The notes under the pieces are model-generated. The model ran no database searches. It worked only from the letters and a program-made list of their open reading frames with translations, and had not been told where the DNA came from. A program made the translations under genes and the position numbers. This document shows, one piece after another, positions 38,071 through 48,119 of a DNA stretch of 64,000 bases. How positions within the stretch are numbered: position 1 is the first letter of the stretch; each line of letters opens with the position of its first letter. Origin of the DNA: Vibrio genomosp. F10 str. ZF-129 (GTDB lineage: Bacteria > Pseudomonadota > Gammaproteobacteria > Enterobacterales > Vibrionaceae); NCBI RefSeq assembly GCF_000287055.2, contig NZ_AJYQ02000137.1, positions 60,490 to 124,489 of the forward strand, given 5' to 3'.

Positions 38071-38871
38071 ATGAGACTTATCCCGTTAAACAAAGCAGCA
38101 CAAGTAGGCAAGTGGGCAGCGGCACACATCGTAAAACGCATCAACGATTTCAACCCAACCGCAGACCGCCCATTCGTATTAGGTCTACCAACTGGTGGAA
38201 CGCCACTTGCAACTTATAAAGCACTGATCGAGCTACATAAAGCGGGTGAAGTTAGCTTCAAAAACGTTGTCACCTTTAACATGGATGAGTACATTGGTTT
38301 GCCTGCTGACCACGCTGAATCATACCGCACGTTCATGTACTCAAACTTCTTCAATCACATTGATATTCAAGATGAAAACATCAACCTTCTTGATGGCAAT
38401 GCCGCAGACAATGAAGTTGAATGTCAACGTTACGAAGACAAAATTAAGTCTTACGGCAAGATTAACTTATTCATGGGCGGTGTAGGCAACGACGGCCACA
38501 TTGCATTCAATGAGCCTGCATCTTCTCTCGCATCACGCACACGTATCAAAACGCTGACTGAAGACACTCGTATTGCAAACTCTCGTTTCTTCGATGGCGA
38601 TATCGATCAAGTACCTAAGTACGCACTGACTATCGGTGTGGGTACTTTGTTAGATTCACAAGAAATCATGATCCTAGTGACTGGCCACAATAAAGCACAA
38701 GCCCTACAAGCGGCTGTTGAAGGCTCTGTAAACCACTTATGGACAGTGTCTGCTCTACAACTTCACCCTAAATCAGTGATTGTATGTGATGAAGCATCAA
38801 CGCAAGAGCTGAAAGTGAAAACGGTAAAATACTTCTCTGAGCTAGAAGCTGAGAACATCAAAGGCTTCTAA
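38071..38871 (+). CDS. nagB: Glucosamine-6-phosphate deaminase
   Basis: A 266-aa isomerase/deaminase converting glucosamine-6-phosphate to fructose-6-phosphate and ammonia, the last step of N-acetylglucosamine (chitin) use. Motifs: [13 protein letters not shown] (phosphate loop), [21 protein letters not shown] with catalytic Asp and the lid, and [23 protein letters not shown] with the ring-opening His. Length equals that of E. coli NagB. AGAGG precedes the ATG. It stands alone here; nagA and nagE are not in the window. Codon use suggests high expression. Confidence 0.96.
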   Translation: MRLIPLNKAAQVGKWAAAHIVKRINDFNPTADRPFVLGLPTGGTPLATYKALIELHKAGEVSFKNVVTFNMDEYIGLPADHAESYRTFMYSNFFNHIDIQDENINLLDGNAADNEVECQRYEDKIKSYGKINLFMGGVGNDGHIAFNEPASSLASRTRIKTLTEDTRIANSRFFDGDIDQVPKYALTIGVGTLLDSQEIMILVTGHNKAQALQAAVEGSVNHLWTVSALQLHPKSVIVCDEASTQELKVKTVKYFSELEAENIKGF

Positions 38872-38921
38872 TAGTTATTAAACCAAAAGCATAAGTTTCG
38901 CTAGCACGATTCGTATGAGAT

Positions 38922-38949
38922 AAAAAGCCACGCAAATGCGTGGCTTTTT
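38922..38949. terminator. Bidirectional terminator nagB/chemoreceptor
   Basis: AAAAAGCCACGC pairs with GCGTGGCTTTTT around an AAAT loop: a 12-bp stem with A-run before and T-run after. It serves nagB on the plus strand and the chemoreceptor gene on the minus strand. Confidence 0.92.
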
Positions 38950-38969
38950 AATTAGCACCTTCTCGCTTT

Positions 38970-40982
38970 TTATAATTTAAACCGCGATACCATTTGTTCC
39001 AGTTCCTCGACTTTACCATACAGCTGGCTAATCGCTTCAGCGCCCTCTTGCGTGCTTCGTACCGACTCGTCCGCAATCTGACTGATCGAGTTAATATCTC
39101 GAGACATCTCTTGTGCAGCCACGGATTGCTCATCACCGGCAATAGCGATCAACTCTATCATGCCATTGACATCTTTTGCTCTGGCCACTATTTGGACCAA
39201 GGCGTCTCCTGCTGAGTTAGAAAGTGCCACACCCTCTCCAACCATTTGGGTACCTTCACTCATTCTGGTGACCGCTTGGCGAGTCTCACTTTGGATGGAC
39301 GTGATCAATCCTCCGACTTCCTCCGTCGCTTTTGAGGTTCGCTCAGCAAGGCCACGAACTTCATCCGCCACCACAGCAAAGCCTCGGCCTAGATCCCCCG
39401 CGCGCGCCGCTTCTATGGCTGCGTTGAGAGCAAGAAGATTGGTTTGCTCTGCGATATCATTGATCACTTTTATGACGTTACCAATCTCTTCTCCTCGCTT
39501 ACCTAGGCTATCAACCGTGGTCGCGGTTTCATTAACCACTTCCGATATCCGGTTCATACCGTTTACCGTTTCCTGCATTAAATCACCACCATTGACCGCC
39601 TCTTCGCCGGCTTGTTTGGCATTTTCCGCGGCATCTTTACTCTGCTCGGCAACTTGGTTAACAGTGGCGGTCATTTCCTCGACGGCACTGGCAATCAGTG
39701 TTGCTTTATCCGCTTGTTCTTGAATGCCGGAAGCCACATTCTGACTCGTTCCATCCACCATTTTGGTGTATGAGGCCACTTCAGAGGCCACATTGGTTAT
39801 GTTAGATATCACCGCTTTCAACGCAGTTTGCATATCATCAATGGAGCGAGCAAGCTCACCCAATTCATCTTTATTCTGTTCATTGATCAGCTCAGCCGAT
39901 AGATCACCATTAGCAATGGCTTGAGCTCGATCGGAGATCACCATAAGTCGTCTTCTCAGCATTCGAGACAACAGTATCGCCACCGCAAACCCCACCACAA
40001 TGACCGTCACAACATTAACCGATAACCACAACACAATAGTCGACATATTGTCATTCAATACCTTCAGCGCATTAATTGAGTCATCTCGCTCTTCTTGCGC
40101 TGAAGCATCCAGTATGTCTTCTATCGGTGTAAAAATAGAATGTTCTAATTCATCGACCGTACGTATCGCAGAGTTCTTATAGTACGGGTTGTAGCCATCA
40201 AACACTTGCTGAGCAACCTGAACGATTTCAGAAAAGTATTGCTCTATTTGTTTAATGTCTTTCACTTCATTCGGTTTTTGCTCTAGAGGTTTTAGCTTCT
40301 CTAAATAGTCAGAGAATGAAGCCGCGTCTTTTTTGAACGCCTCTCGAGCATCCGGATCGCCCATAATGTATGCATTGAGTGAGGAGATCATATCTCCCCC
40401 TTCGTCAACCAGCTCTAAGTAATAGCGAACCCCAGGCAGATCGTCATTGAGTGATTCACTTAAATCGGTGGTCTTGTACGCATCAGCGAACTCGCCGTCT
40501 TTCAGTTTGTCCAGAAGCTCTTCCAGTGGAATACCGACATTTCTAGTTAATTCGCTAATTTTCTTAATCGCAAGCTGTTCGGCGGCAGGATCGTATTTAT
40601 TAAACACTTCTCTGTCCATCGTATCGATATAGTCATTGGCAAGATTGAGTATCTTGTCCATTTTTTCGATATCCGAAGGCTTGCCTGATTCAAGAGGCCT
40701 AAGCACAGAATAGTAGTAATGAAATTCCTTCGCGTTTTCTTTAAAGTTCTCATATTCATCGGCTTCACCATTGAGATACTCCAAAGCGTTGGTTTGTAAA
40801 TCACCGATTTCATCTAATACGTTCAAATAAGCCAAAACACCGGGAACATCATCCGCTTCAATTTCAGCTGAGATAATGGCCGATTTATTCACCAGAGACC
40901 AAACCACGAAAGCTAACACCAGAGTGGTTGATATGATGACTGAAAAGCCCATGTAGAGGGCGTGAGTAAGACGAATGTTCAT
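38970..40982 (-). CDS. Methyl-accepting chemotaxis protein with HBM sensor domain
   Basis: A 670-aa chemoreceptor. A transmembrane helix (about residues 10-33) precedes a 250-residue all-helical periplasmic domain with two similar halves (DVPGVLAYLNVLDEIGDLQTNALEYLNGE and DLPGVRYYLELVDEGGDMISSLNAYIMGD), the helical bimodular layout known from McpS-type receptors for organic acids. A second helix (about 315-340), HAMP, and the tip [38 protein letters not shown] follow. Ligands may be carboxylic acids. It shares a terminator with nagB. Confidence 0.92.
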   Translation of the reverse strand: MNIRLTHALYMGFSVIISTTLVLAFVVWSLVNKSAIISAEIEADDVPGVLAYLNVLDEIGDLQTNALEYLNGEADEYENFKENAKEFHYYYSVLRPLESGKPSDIEKMDKILNLANDYIDTMDREVFNKYDPAAEQLAIKKISELTRNVGIPLEELLDKLKDGEFADAYKTTDLSESLNDDLPGVRYYLELVDEGGDMISSLNAYIMGDPDAREAFKKDAASFSDYLEKLKPLEQKPNEVKDIKQIEQYFSEIVQVAQQVFDGYNPYYKNSAIRTVDELEHSIFTPIEDILDASAQEERDDSINALKVLNDNMSTIVLWLSVNVVTVIVVGFAVAILLSRMLRRRLMVISDRAQAIANGDLSAELINEQNKDELGELARSIDDMQTALKAVISNITNVASEVASYTKMVDGTSQNVASGIQEQADKATLIASAVEEMTATVNQVAEQSKDAAENAKQAGEEAVNGGDLMQETVNGMNRISEVVNETATTVDSLGKRGEEIGNVIKVINDIAEQTNLLALNAAIEAARAGDLGRGFAVVADEVRGLAERTSKATEEVGGLITSIQSETRQAVTRMSEGTQMVGEGVALSNSAGDALVQIVARAKDVNGMIELIAIAGDEQSVAAQEMSRDINSISQIADESVRSTQEGAEAISQLYGKVEELEQMVSRFKL

Positions 40983-41193
40983 CCTTGATGCTCCATAAGT
41001 GTTAGTTCTTATTTACCTAAGTATGGTTAATTTATGGTCAGGTGCCATTTATTATTGATACTTTTGTTTTTATTTATTTAAATGATAAGGTTAGGAAGAA
41101 ATACCAATATGTGAACAAAGCGATACAGACATAGACAGTGATTTTTAACGTCTAAGAAGAATGAAATATGAAAAGAGGAAATATGGGGGTATA

Positions 41194-41224
41194 GAGATAG
41201 GCAACCATATTCGAAGCCTATCTC
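41194..41224 (-). terminator. Possible terminator after malM
   Basis: GAGATAGGC pairs with GCCTATCTC (9 bp, 13-base loop) just beyond the malM stop on the minus strand. No T-tract follows, so this is a weak call. Confidence 0.4.
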
Positions 41225-41245
41225 ATCATTACTGGCAAGGGAGGA

Positions 41246-42163
41246 TTATTTTGAATTTACTGCTTTAATAAACGCTTCTTGTGCCCCTTCAACATTCAAT
41301 GCTTTGGCTTCTTCTAGTAGGGCGAGGGCTTTATCTAACATTCCAGCATTGACTGCTCTTTCAATGCTATCAATATAAAAGCTCTGCTGATCTGGATTCA
41401 GGGTATCAGTTGACTTAGAGCTTTCACTTACAATGACGGTTGTTGCGGTCGCGCTTGCGGCAATAGCGGCTTGATTCTGTTGTTCAGCAAGATCAGCTTT
41501 AAATTTTTCTTGGGCAGTATCCGAACTTCCGACCGTAATCGGTTCCTCAAGCACTAAAGCATCATCCACTGAAGCTATTACGCTCAACTCACCAAAAGCT
41601 GAATGAGGGATCATTGGGTTCGGAACATCTGGTGGATAATTACCGCGAGCAATAGCATCAAGCTTAACTGGGTGAAGCACTTCAGTCTCGCCTTTAATTA
41701 ACTCAGGTGTTGTGTAAATAAGTAACTTAACACGTTGCTTACCAACAGGCTGAATCGTGACTTTCGAGACTAAACGATCCCCCTGCATGCCGTAAGCATG
41801 CTTATATTCAAAATCACTGGTTTCAAATGTTTTAATAATTTGATTTTGTTCATTCAATAACACAGCGTTTGGATAGAAAACGGTTTTTTTAAAATGACTA
41901 ATAAGCTCTAAATCAAGCTCTTTCCCTTTAGTATTAATATCAAAAGCAGCGATATAGCTCTGACCGTTTGAGAAAGTAAATTTTTGATTAGATTCTTTAA
42001 TTGTAAAATTAATGCGCTTTGTTGGTTCAATGTTCGCCCAATTTACCTGGCCGTAACTTTCTGCTACCTGCTGTACATTTTCGGCATCGAACACAACTGT
42101 TTCTGTTGCCGTACATCCCAATAATGCCATGCTAATAGCGCAACCTAGAACGAGTCGTTTCAT
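41246..42163 (-). CDS. malM: Maltose operon periplasmic protein MalM
   Basis: A 305-aa lipoprotein with lipobox L-L-G-C17. The central region (INFTIKESNQKFTFSNGQSYIAAFDI, VFYPNAVLLNEQNQII, GERL-like GDRLVSKV) follows MalM family organisation, and the linker before the C-terminus is Ala/Ser/Thr-rich. The last 35 residues repeat-like (ERAVNAGMLDKALALLEEAKAL) form a helical hairpin. It lies 96 bases after lamB on the same strand, matching the lamB-malM order of the maltose regulon. Its role is accessory and poorly known. Confidence 0.87.
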   Translation of the reverse strand: MKRLVLGCAISMALLGCTATETVVFDAENVQQVAESYGQVNWANIEPTKRINFTIKESNQKFTFSNGQSYIAAFDINTKGKELDLELISHFKKTVFYPNAVLLNEQNQIIKTFETSDFEYKHAYGMQGDRLVSKVTIQPVGKQRVKLLIYTTPELIKGETEVLHPVKLDAIARGNYPPDVPNPMIPHSAFGELSVIASVDDALVLEEPITVGSSDTAQEKFKADLAEQQNQAAIAASATATTVIVSESSKSTDTLNPDQQSFYIDSIERAVNAGMLDKALALLEEAKALNVEGAQEAFIKAVNSK

Positions 42164-42187
42164 TTGAACCTCTTTTTACAACGATGA

Positions 42188-42209
42188 AAGCCGACACTTA
42201 AGCCGGCTT
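42188..42209 (-). promoter_or_regulatory. lamB-malM intercistronic stem-loop
   Basis: AAGCCG pairs with CGGCTT across a 10-base loop in the 96-base gap between lamB and malM. On the transcribed strand it is not followed by a T-run, so it may stabilise lamB message and reduce malM expression. Confidence 0.4.
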
Positions 42210-42259
42210 GATTTTTTACTTACTTAAATATGGACTATTTAAATAGGACTTCGTAATTC

Positions 42260-43585
42260 TTACCACCAAGCTTCCATTTGGATACCAACACTGAATTCAG
42301 TGTCGTCAGTCTTGTTTGCAAAGCTATCTGCTTCGTGATCCATGAAGTATGAACCGTATACACGGATTTCAGGGCGAGCCCAGAAGCTAGAACCAGCAGA
42401 CCAAGCTTGTGCGATGGTTAATTTAGAACCAGACGCATCTGTTGTTGAGCCATCTTTCTTCGTTTCATCAGCAAAGTAACCCGCTTCGAAAACAGTCTTC
42501 ATATGGTCATCCCACTTATACACAGGGCGAACAACGGCATTGTACGCTGTAATGTCACCATCTTTTGTATCTGATGCTTGAGCAAACATCACAGTGTGAC
42601 CCACTTCCCAAGAATCCCCGAAGCCTTTCACGCCCCAGTTGATGATACGGAAACCATCTGCATCATTATTGTTATCAGCACGGTTATACCAACCGCCACC
42701 ACCGTAAGTCGCCATCTGGTGACCATAAGCCGCTGTACCGTATTGAAGAACCGTTTGATTGAAACCGTTCTCAATTCCTTGACCTATAACTGCAGTTAGA
42801 AGCACACCGTTATCGGCAGCAACTGTTTGGTTTTTCGCTTCAGAAGCAAAATCGTAAGCAAGCGCAAGCTCTAAGTTAGCACCTTCCCAAAGATCGATGC
42901 CAGCGTAACGCATATCGAATGTGTAACCTGAAACAGTTTCATCTTTTGTTTTTGAAACAGTTTCATAATTGGTAGCATCACCTTCAACACCTAGCTCACA
43001 CGCTTTATCACCGTTACATGCATTCCAAGCTGTCGAACCAGCTTTAGTTAAAGCACTTTCAACACCATCATCAACTTTTTGAGAGCCATCATCGTGCATA
43101 ACAGCAAGAGAAAGCTTACCACCACCCAAAGAGATATTTTCGATACCACCACCAGCACCGCCAGATGTATCTAGGAAGTAGAAATCAGTGATGTGGATAT
43201 CTTTACGTTGGTAGTAACGCTGACCAGCCCAAAGAACCGCTTCTTTATCGCTGAATAAACCTTGTGCTTGAACATTCATTACACGTAGAGCGTTAGCATT
43301 ACCTTCCCAGTTGTTATTACCTGCTTGACCGTAAGCAACCAAAGACTCAAGTTTGAACGTAACATCGTTTTGGTTGTACAGTTCAGCGTTTAAACCAATC
43401 TCTGCGTACAAATCATCTTCATTACCTAAACGGCCTACTCTGTTCTTTTCATATGTTACGTGTGAACCTTCCCCACTCAGGCCTACACCACCACGAGCAT
43501 AACCGTGGAAATCAACAGCCGCCGCAAACGCACCAGCACTTAGAGACGCAGCCACTGCAGCAGCAATTAAACTTACTTTTTTCAT
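42260..43585 (-). CDS. lamB: Maltoporin LamB
   Basis: A 441-aa outer-membrane porin for maltodextrins. The signal peptide ends at AFAA and the mature protein starts AVDFHGYARGGVGLSGEG, a typical LamB opening. It is rich in Gly, Asn and aromatic residues with alternating strands, and ends with E-A-W-W, the terminal aromatic required for barrel assembly. The start at 43585 has GGAG 6 bases upstream. It is first in lamB-malM and divergent from glgX. Confidence 0.93.
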   Translation of the reverse strand: MKKVSLIAAAVAASLSAGAFAAAVDFHGYARGGVGLSGEGSHVTYEKNRVGRLGNEDDLYAEIGLNAELYNQNDVTFKLESLVAYGQAGNNNWEGNANALRVMNVQAQGLFSDKEAVLWAGQRYYQRKDIHITDFYFLDTSGGAGGGIENISLGGGKLSLAVMHDDGSQKVDDGVESALTKAGSTAWNACNGDKACELGVEGDATNYETVSKTKDETVSGYTFDMRYAGIDLWEGANLELALAYDFASEAKNQTVAADNGVLLTAVIGQGIENGFNQTVLQYGTAAYGHQMATYGGGGWYNRADNNNDADGFRIINWGVKGFGDSWEVGHTVMFAQASDTKDGDITAYNAVVRPVYKWDDHMKTVFEAGYFADETKKDGSTTDASGSKLTIAQAWSAGSSFWARPEIRVYGSYFMDHEADSFANKTDDTEFSVGIQMEAWW

Positions 43586-43759
43586 TATTAACTCCATTTA
43601 GGGTTTTTATTTTTATCATTTTCTCAACAACGCTCATAAAGGCAGAAATGGGCGACACCAAGAAAAAGTAAAGCGGGACTGAGTCAGTCCCCTCTCGTTT
43701 CAACTGTGGCTAGATTACCTAGGGAGTAGGAAGGCTGCGTCCTCCACCTTTGATTTATT

Positions 43760-43850
43760 TAGGGGGGATGAGTAAGGAGGAGAAAACACGTGATAAGTGA
43801 TTTAACAGAGGTGGATCACATAACTAAGGGGGAGCACGACCAATTAGTAC
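43760..43850. promoter_or_regulatory. MalT-box-like elements between lamB and glgX
   Basis: The 430-base divergent region has several purine-rich hexamer-like MalT sites: GGGGGATGAG (43763-43772, close to the GGGGA(T/G)GAGG consensus), AGGAGGAG (43775-43782), GGGGGAGCA (about 43828) and, on the other strand, GGTGGAGGA at about 43739-43747. A TCACA half site of CRP type lies at about 43816. Direct regulation of both genes by MalT is inferred. Confidence 0.55.
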
Positions 43851-44015
43851 CCACTTTCACAGATCAAAATGAGTTCAAGCTCAAATTTTTTAATCGTATC
43901 GCAAAAAAACTGAAATAAAATTACATTCAAATATTATTACTAAGGCGCTTGACCAATGTAGAGCAAAGTCTTTTACTAAGGACTCCTAAATAAAAACAAA
44001 AATATAGTTACCATA

Positions 44016-45974
44016 ATGATAGGCACAAGCTCTCAGCCATACCCTTTAGGGGCGACACTCAGCCAATGTGGGTGCAACTTTTCAATTTATGCTCCTGCTC
44101 AAGACAGCATAGCTTTGGTTCTTTTTGATGATGCAGGCAATCAACAGGTTCACCCGATTCACAATAACGATGCAGGTATCAAACATATCTTCATTGAAGG
44201 CATTCAGGCCAGACAAAAATATGGGTATCTCATAGAGGTAGATAACGCGCCTCACCTACTTTCTGACCCCTACGCAAAAGCCATTGATGGGCCACTTCAC
44301 TATCAACCCCCATTTGATTCGACAACAAGTTTCTCACTACCAAAATGTTTGGTCACTAATGATGAGTTTGACTGGCAAGGCACTGCACCGCCTAGAATCC
44401 CCCGAGAAGAAACAGTTATTTTTGAAACGCATATTAAGGGCGTCACCAAGCTCAACTCTCATTTGCCCGCAGAGAAACAAGGTAAATATTTAGGTTTGGT
44501 TCAAGAGGAGATGCTGGATTTTTATCGAAAACAATCCATCAACACCATTCAGCTATTGCCTATTGCAGCATGCATGCACGAGCCACACTTGCTGAACATG
44601 GGCAAAAGCAACTACTGGGGATATAACCCTTATTTGTTCATGGCACCAGACCCTAGATATGGGGATGTAGATGCAGTCACTGAACTAAAGACCATGGTGA
44701 GGGAACTGCATAAAGAGGGCATTGAAGTCATTTTAGATGTGGTGTACAACCACACCGCAGAAGCGGGAGAAGACGGCCCTGTCTTTAATTTAAAAGCTCT
44801 CGATTCCCATTATTATCTTAAGCATGGGCCACACTTTGCGAACTACACAGGCTGTGGTAATACGGTCGATGTGAATCATCAAGCATCTTTAAACCTTGTC
44901 ATGGATACATTGCGATACTGGGTTTCTGAATACCACATTGATGGGTTCCGATTCGATTTAGCAGCAACGCTTGGACGTGAAGGCGAACATTTCAATAATC
45001 AAGCTGCCTTCTTTAAAGCGGTTGCCCAAGACCCCATTTTAAAGCAAGTTAAACTGATCGCAGAGCCTTGGGATATTGGCCCTAACGGGTATCAAGTGGG
45101 TAACTTCCCATTAGGCTGGAATGAATGTAATGATCGCCTGCGTGATATAACCCGTAGCTTTTGGCGTGGCGATAAAGGCTATTTAAAAGAATTTGCTACT
45201 CGTCTTATGGGTTCACGGGATCTCTACAGTGCATCAAATTGGCCATTGAATATGACGGTGAATTACATCACTTACCACGATGGCTTCACCATGCAAGATC
45301 TAGTCTCGTATAAGCACAAACATAACGAGGCCAATGGGGAAAAAAACCGAGACGGGCACGGAGATAATCGTTCGGACAACTACGGGACAGAAGGCCCAAC
45401 CGAGAATAAAGCAATCATCGAACTGCGTGCAAAGCAAAAACGCAACTTCATGGCGAGCTTATTGTTCGCGTTTGGTATTCCGCATGTACTCACCGCCGAT
45501 CTGCTTTCTCACAGTCAACAAGGTAACAATAACGCTTATTGCCAAGACAACAACATCAGTTGGTTAAATTGGCAAGAGCAAGACACCAAAGCACGGTTCC
45601 AGTCTTGGGTTGCTGACATGGTTAAAGCAAGGAAAACCTATATGGTTCCTTTTATTCATGCGTTCAGCGGGGAAACACGTAACGACAACCGTATTTTTTG
45701 GCGTCGTATTGATGGCTCTTATATGGAGCATGACGATTGGAACAACTTAAGCTCAGTAGCGTTGCACTTAGGAATAGGGAAATCCGGTAATGAAATGCTG
45801 TATTGCATCAATCAAACTAATGCGCCGGCCCGATTTAGCTTACCAAACGCTCACCATCAGCAATGGAAAATGATTTGTAATACCGATTCCCATGAATTGC
45901 ACAAAACGATTGATGAAAAACAAGTCCTTCTCGCTCCTACATCACTTGCCATCTTCCATCTCACAAAAAAATAA
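44016..45974 (+). CDS. glgX: Glycogen debranching enzyme/isoamylase
   Basis: A 652-aa GH13 enzyme cleaving alpha-1,6 branches of glycogen or limit dextrins. An N-terminal CBM48-like domain (YPLGATLSQCGCNFSIYAPAQDSIALVLFD) precedes the barrel with LDVVYNHTAEAGEDGP, GFRFDLAATLG with nucleophile D314, LIAEPWDIGPNGYQ with acid/base Glu, and TYHDGFTMQDLVSY with the stabilising Asp. These match GlgX rather than pullulanase. It is divergent from lamB, so it probably works with imported maltodextrins. The ribosome binding site is weak. Confidence 0.9.
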   Translation: MIGTSSQPYPLGATLSQCGCNFSIYAPAQDSIALVLFDDAGNQQVHPIHNNDAGIKHIFIEGIQARQKYGYLIEVDNAPHLLSDPYAKAIDGPLHYQPPFDSTTSFSLPKCLVTNDEFDWQGTAPPRIPREETVIFETHIKGVTKLNSHLPAEKQGKYLGLVQEEMLDFYRKQSINTIQLLPIAACMHEPHLLNMGKSNYWGYNPYLFMAPDPRYGDVDAVTELKTMVRELHKEGIEVILDVVYNHTAEAGEDGPVFNLKALDSHYYLKHGPHFANYTGCGNTVDVNHQASLNLVMDTLRYWVSEYHIDGFRFDLAATLGREGEHFNNQAAFFKAVAQDPILKQVKLIAEPWDIGPNGYQVGNFPLGWNECNDRLRDITRSFWRGDKGYLKEFATRLMGSRDLYSASNWPLNMTVNYITYHDGFTMQDLVSYKHKHNEANGEKNRDGHGDNRSDNYGTEGPTENKAIIELRAKQKRNFMASLLFAFGIPHVLTADLLSHSQQGNNNAYCQDNNISWLNWQEQDTKARFQSWVADMVKARKTYMVPFIHAFSGETRNDNRIFWRRIDGSYMEHDDWNNLSSVALHLGIGKSGNEMLYCINQTNAPARFSLPNAHHQQWKMICNTDSHELHKTIDEKQVLLAPTSLAIFHLTKK

Positions 45975-45975
45975 C

Positions 45976-46014
45976 AAAAGTGTGATCGGTGATTTACATT
46001 CACCGCTCACTTTT
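45976..46014 (+). terminator. Terminator of glgX
   Basis: An interrupted stem, AAAAGTG...CGGTGA pairing with TCACCG...CACTTTT, starts immediately after the glgX stop and ends in TTTT. Confidence 0.65.
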
Positions 46015-46112
46015 AACCATAATCACTAGATTATTAGTCATTGATATGCATGGCCATTCACTCTACTATGGCGTCATAAAAATAAAATTATGACACTAAC
46101 TGGCTTAACGAC

Positions 46113-47879
46113 ATGGCTTTACCCAAAATTCTTTTACGCACCCTCAGACCGTGCATCATGCTATTAACGATTGGAATGATATACCTTGCTTATCAGCAGC
46201 TAAAATCATCAGAGCACAAAGCTTATTTGCAATCTGAGGCCAATATCCATATCGCTTCTCTATTGGCGGCTTCTCATATTGAAGCGGCAGCCAGTAAGCT
46301 CTACTTGCTCAAAGAGGCGAAAAGCCATGCTTCATTTGAAACACTCGCAAAAAACATACTTCGTGGTAACTTATTTTACTCTGATATTTTGCTCGTTGAC
46401 CCTTACATAGGTAGCTATCAAGCCATTGAACGAACAAACACTAACGCAGATACACTTGATCTCTTAAGTTGGCGATCGCCCCCCACTCTTTCTTCTGAAT
46501 TTTCAGTGTCGCCGATTTATCAAACCAGCAATAATCGGTGGGTTTTTGCTGTTCGATACCAGCCAAATGAACGTGAAGCCATATGGCTAGAGCTCGATCT
46601 TTTACATGGTTCTACCCTACTAAAAGGGATGCGGACGCTAAATGAAGGGTACCTCTTTGTCGTTGATAAACTGACAGGAAAAATTGTCTTTCACCCAAAC
46701 CCCAGACGTATCGGCAGTGAATCTATTAGTTATCAATCTGGCATCAAGGATTTAGTTAATCAAGGGCGTCGTTATGGGCAGCTAGAGTATTACTATAATA
46801 ATCAATTCAAAGTGTCCGTATTTAACGCAGATAATGACAACAACTTCGTCTTTGTTGCAGGGACGAACAGAGCGGATATTCTTGCAAACTCTCATCAATT
46901 CACGCTATCAGCACTGGTTCTGGCTTCACTTCTCTTACTCACTATTGTGATTAATTACTTGATCTACCAAATAAATAGTTCACTTTCATTATTGAACACT
47001 AAAAATAATCTAGCCGATTTCAAGCACCAGTTGCGCTCCATTTTAGACCGATTCTGTCACCATCAAGGTGTTCAATTTTGTCTCTATGCACAAGAAACCG
47101 GGCAACTAACCACCATCGATTTTCATGGCAATGAAACGCTCATCCATACTGATAAACGATTCTCTACTGCCTACACCCCTGGTGATATTTACTATTTTGG
47201 AAAAAAAAGCGCTGATATGCTTGCCACAAAGCTGCGTATCAATACACGCCACTACGCTATTCCGCTCTTCAATACGCAAGGTCTTATCGCTATCATCTAC
47301 ATGCCAATGCGAATACCAACAAACCGTAGCTTATTGAAAATAATAAGAAATTATACGGAAATCACCTTAAACAATTTGCTTCTAAATCAAAAGATGCAGA
47401 GCAAAGATGTGATGACGAATCTAGACAATAAACTCACCATTCGCAGCTTGATTGATGAGCAATTGGGGCAGCAACATGTCTATCTAGCACTGATCGACAT
47501 CGACCATTTTCGCGTCCTCAATGACAGATTTGGGTACCAATCTGGTGATAACATCATCATGCAAACAGCGAAATTGATGCAGATATGCTTTCCTAAGCCA
47601 AAGGCATTGAGCCTGGCTCGCTTTGGAGGAGAAGAGTTTGGCTTACTCTTTCAGGCGAATGACGAAAACCATGCCTATGACTTGTGCGAAATTCTGCGTC
47701 ACAGAATAGAGCAAACGAGTCTAGACGATGGAAATAGCACGATAAAATACACCATCAGTATCGGGGTAACCTCGGTCAGTGACAGTCAGCATGCAAGTAT
47801 TGGTCGGGCCGACAAGGCACTCTACCAAGCGAAAGGGCTTGGACGGAACCAAGTGGTTCTTAATACCTTTCAATCTTGA
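46113..47879 (+). CDS. Membrane diguanylate cyclase with Cache sensor
   Basis: A 588-aa protein: transmembrane helix (about residues 12-30), a periplasmic Cache-type domain (about 35-270), a second helix (about 275-295), a cytosolic linker or GAF-like region, and a C-terminal GGDEF domain with G505-G-E-E-F509 and the ending SIGRADKALYQAKGLGRNQV. The intact GGEEF suggests cyclic di-GMP synthesis in response to an external small molecule. The canonical DxLTGLxNR start of the domain is degenerate here (VMTNLDNKLTIRSL). It is monocistronic, 138 bases after glgX. Confidence 0.85.
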   Translation: MALPKILLRTLRPCIMLLTIGMIYLAYQQLKSSEHKAYLQSEANIHIASLLAASHIEAAASKLYLLKEAKSHASFETLAKNILRGNLFYSDILLVDPYIGSYQAIERTNTNADTLDLLSWRSPPTLSSEFSVSPIYQTSNNRWVFAVRYQPNEREAIWLELDLLHGSTLLKGMRTLNEGYLFVVDKLTGKIVFHPNPRRIGSESISYQSGIKDLVNQGRRYGQLEYYYNNQFKVSVFNADNDNNFVFVAGTNRADILANSHQFTLSALVLASLLLLTIVINYLIYQINSSLSLLNTKNNLADFKHQLRSILDRFCHHQGVQFCLYAQETGQLTTIDFHGNETLIHTDKRFSTAYTPGDIYYFGKKSADMLATKLRINTRHYAIPLFNTQGLIAIIYMPMRIPTNRSLLKIIRNYTEITLNNLLLNQKMQSKDVMTNLDNKLTIRSLIDEQLGQQHVYLALIDIDHFRVLNDRFGYQSGDNIIMQTAKLMQICFPKPKALSLARFGGEEFGLLFQANDENHAYDLCEILRHRIEQTSLDDGNSTIKYTISIGVTSVSDSQHASIGRADKALYQAKGLGRNQVVLNTFQS

Positions 47880-48014
47880 TATTTACTGCATTCTAACGAG
47901 ACAATACCGCGAAAGCGCTCGGTTTTTAGAATTCAATTTCTAGTAACAGATTTCTAGGATTAGATTTTGAGGCATCGGTTTTAAGGATTTAGAACGTTAA
48001 AGCCAATAATGAAC

Positions 48015-48046
48015 ATCCTAGTTTGATGCGTTCACCAAACTAGGAT
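48015..48046. promoter_or_regulatory. Stem-loop in convergent gap
   Basis: ATCCTAGTTTG pairs perfectly with CAAACTAGGAT (11 bp, 10-base loop) between the convergent cyclase and ribB genes. No T-run on either side, so it may protect 3' ends rather than terminate. Confidence 0.5.
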
Positions 48047-48119
48047 AACTCTAACGTGTATGAATCGTTCGCTGTGAGTATGTCTCTACGAGCAAGGTGT
48101 GAGATTGCGTTAGCTTTAA

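Noticed and set aside
39160-39723. 187-codon plus-strand frame inside the HBM chemoreceptor gene
   Set aside because: Antisense shadow of the conserved chemoreceptor signalling domain; Ser/Ala-rich low-information translation and no ribosome binding site.
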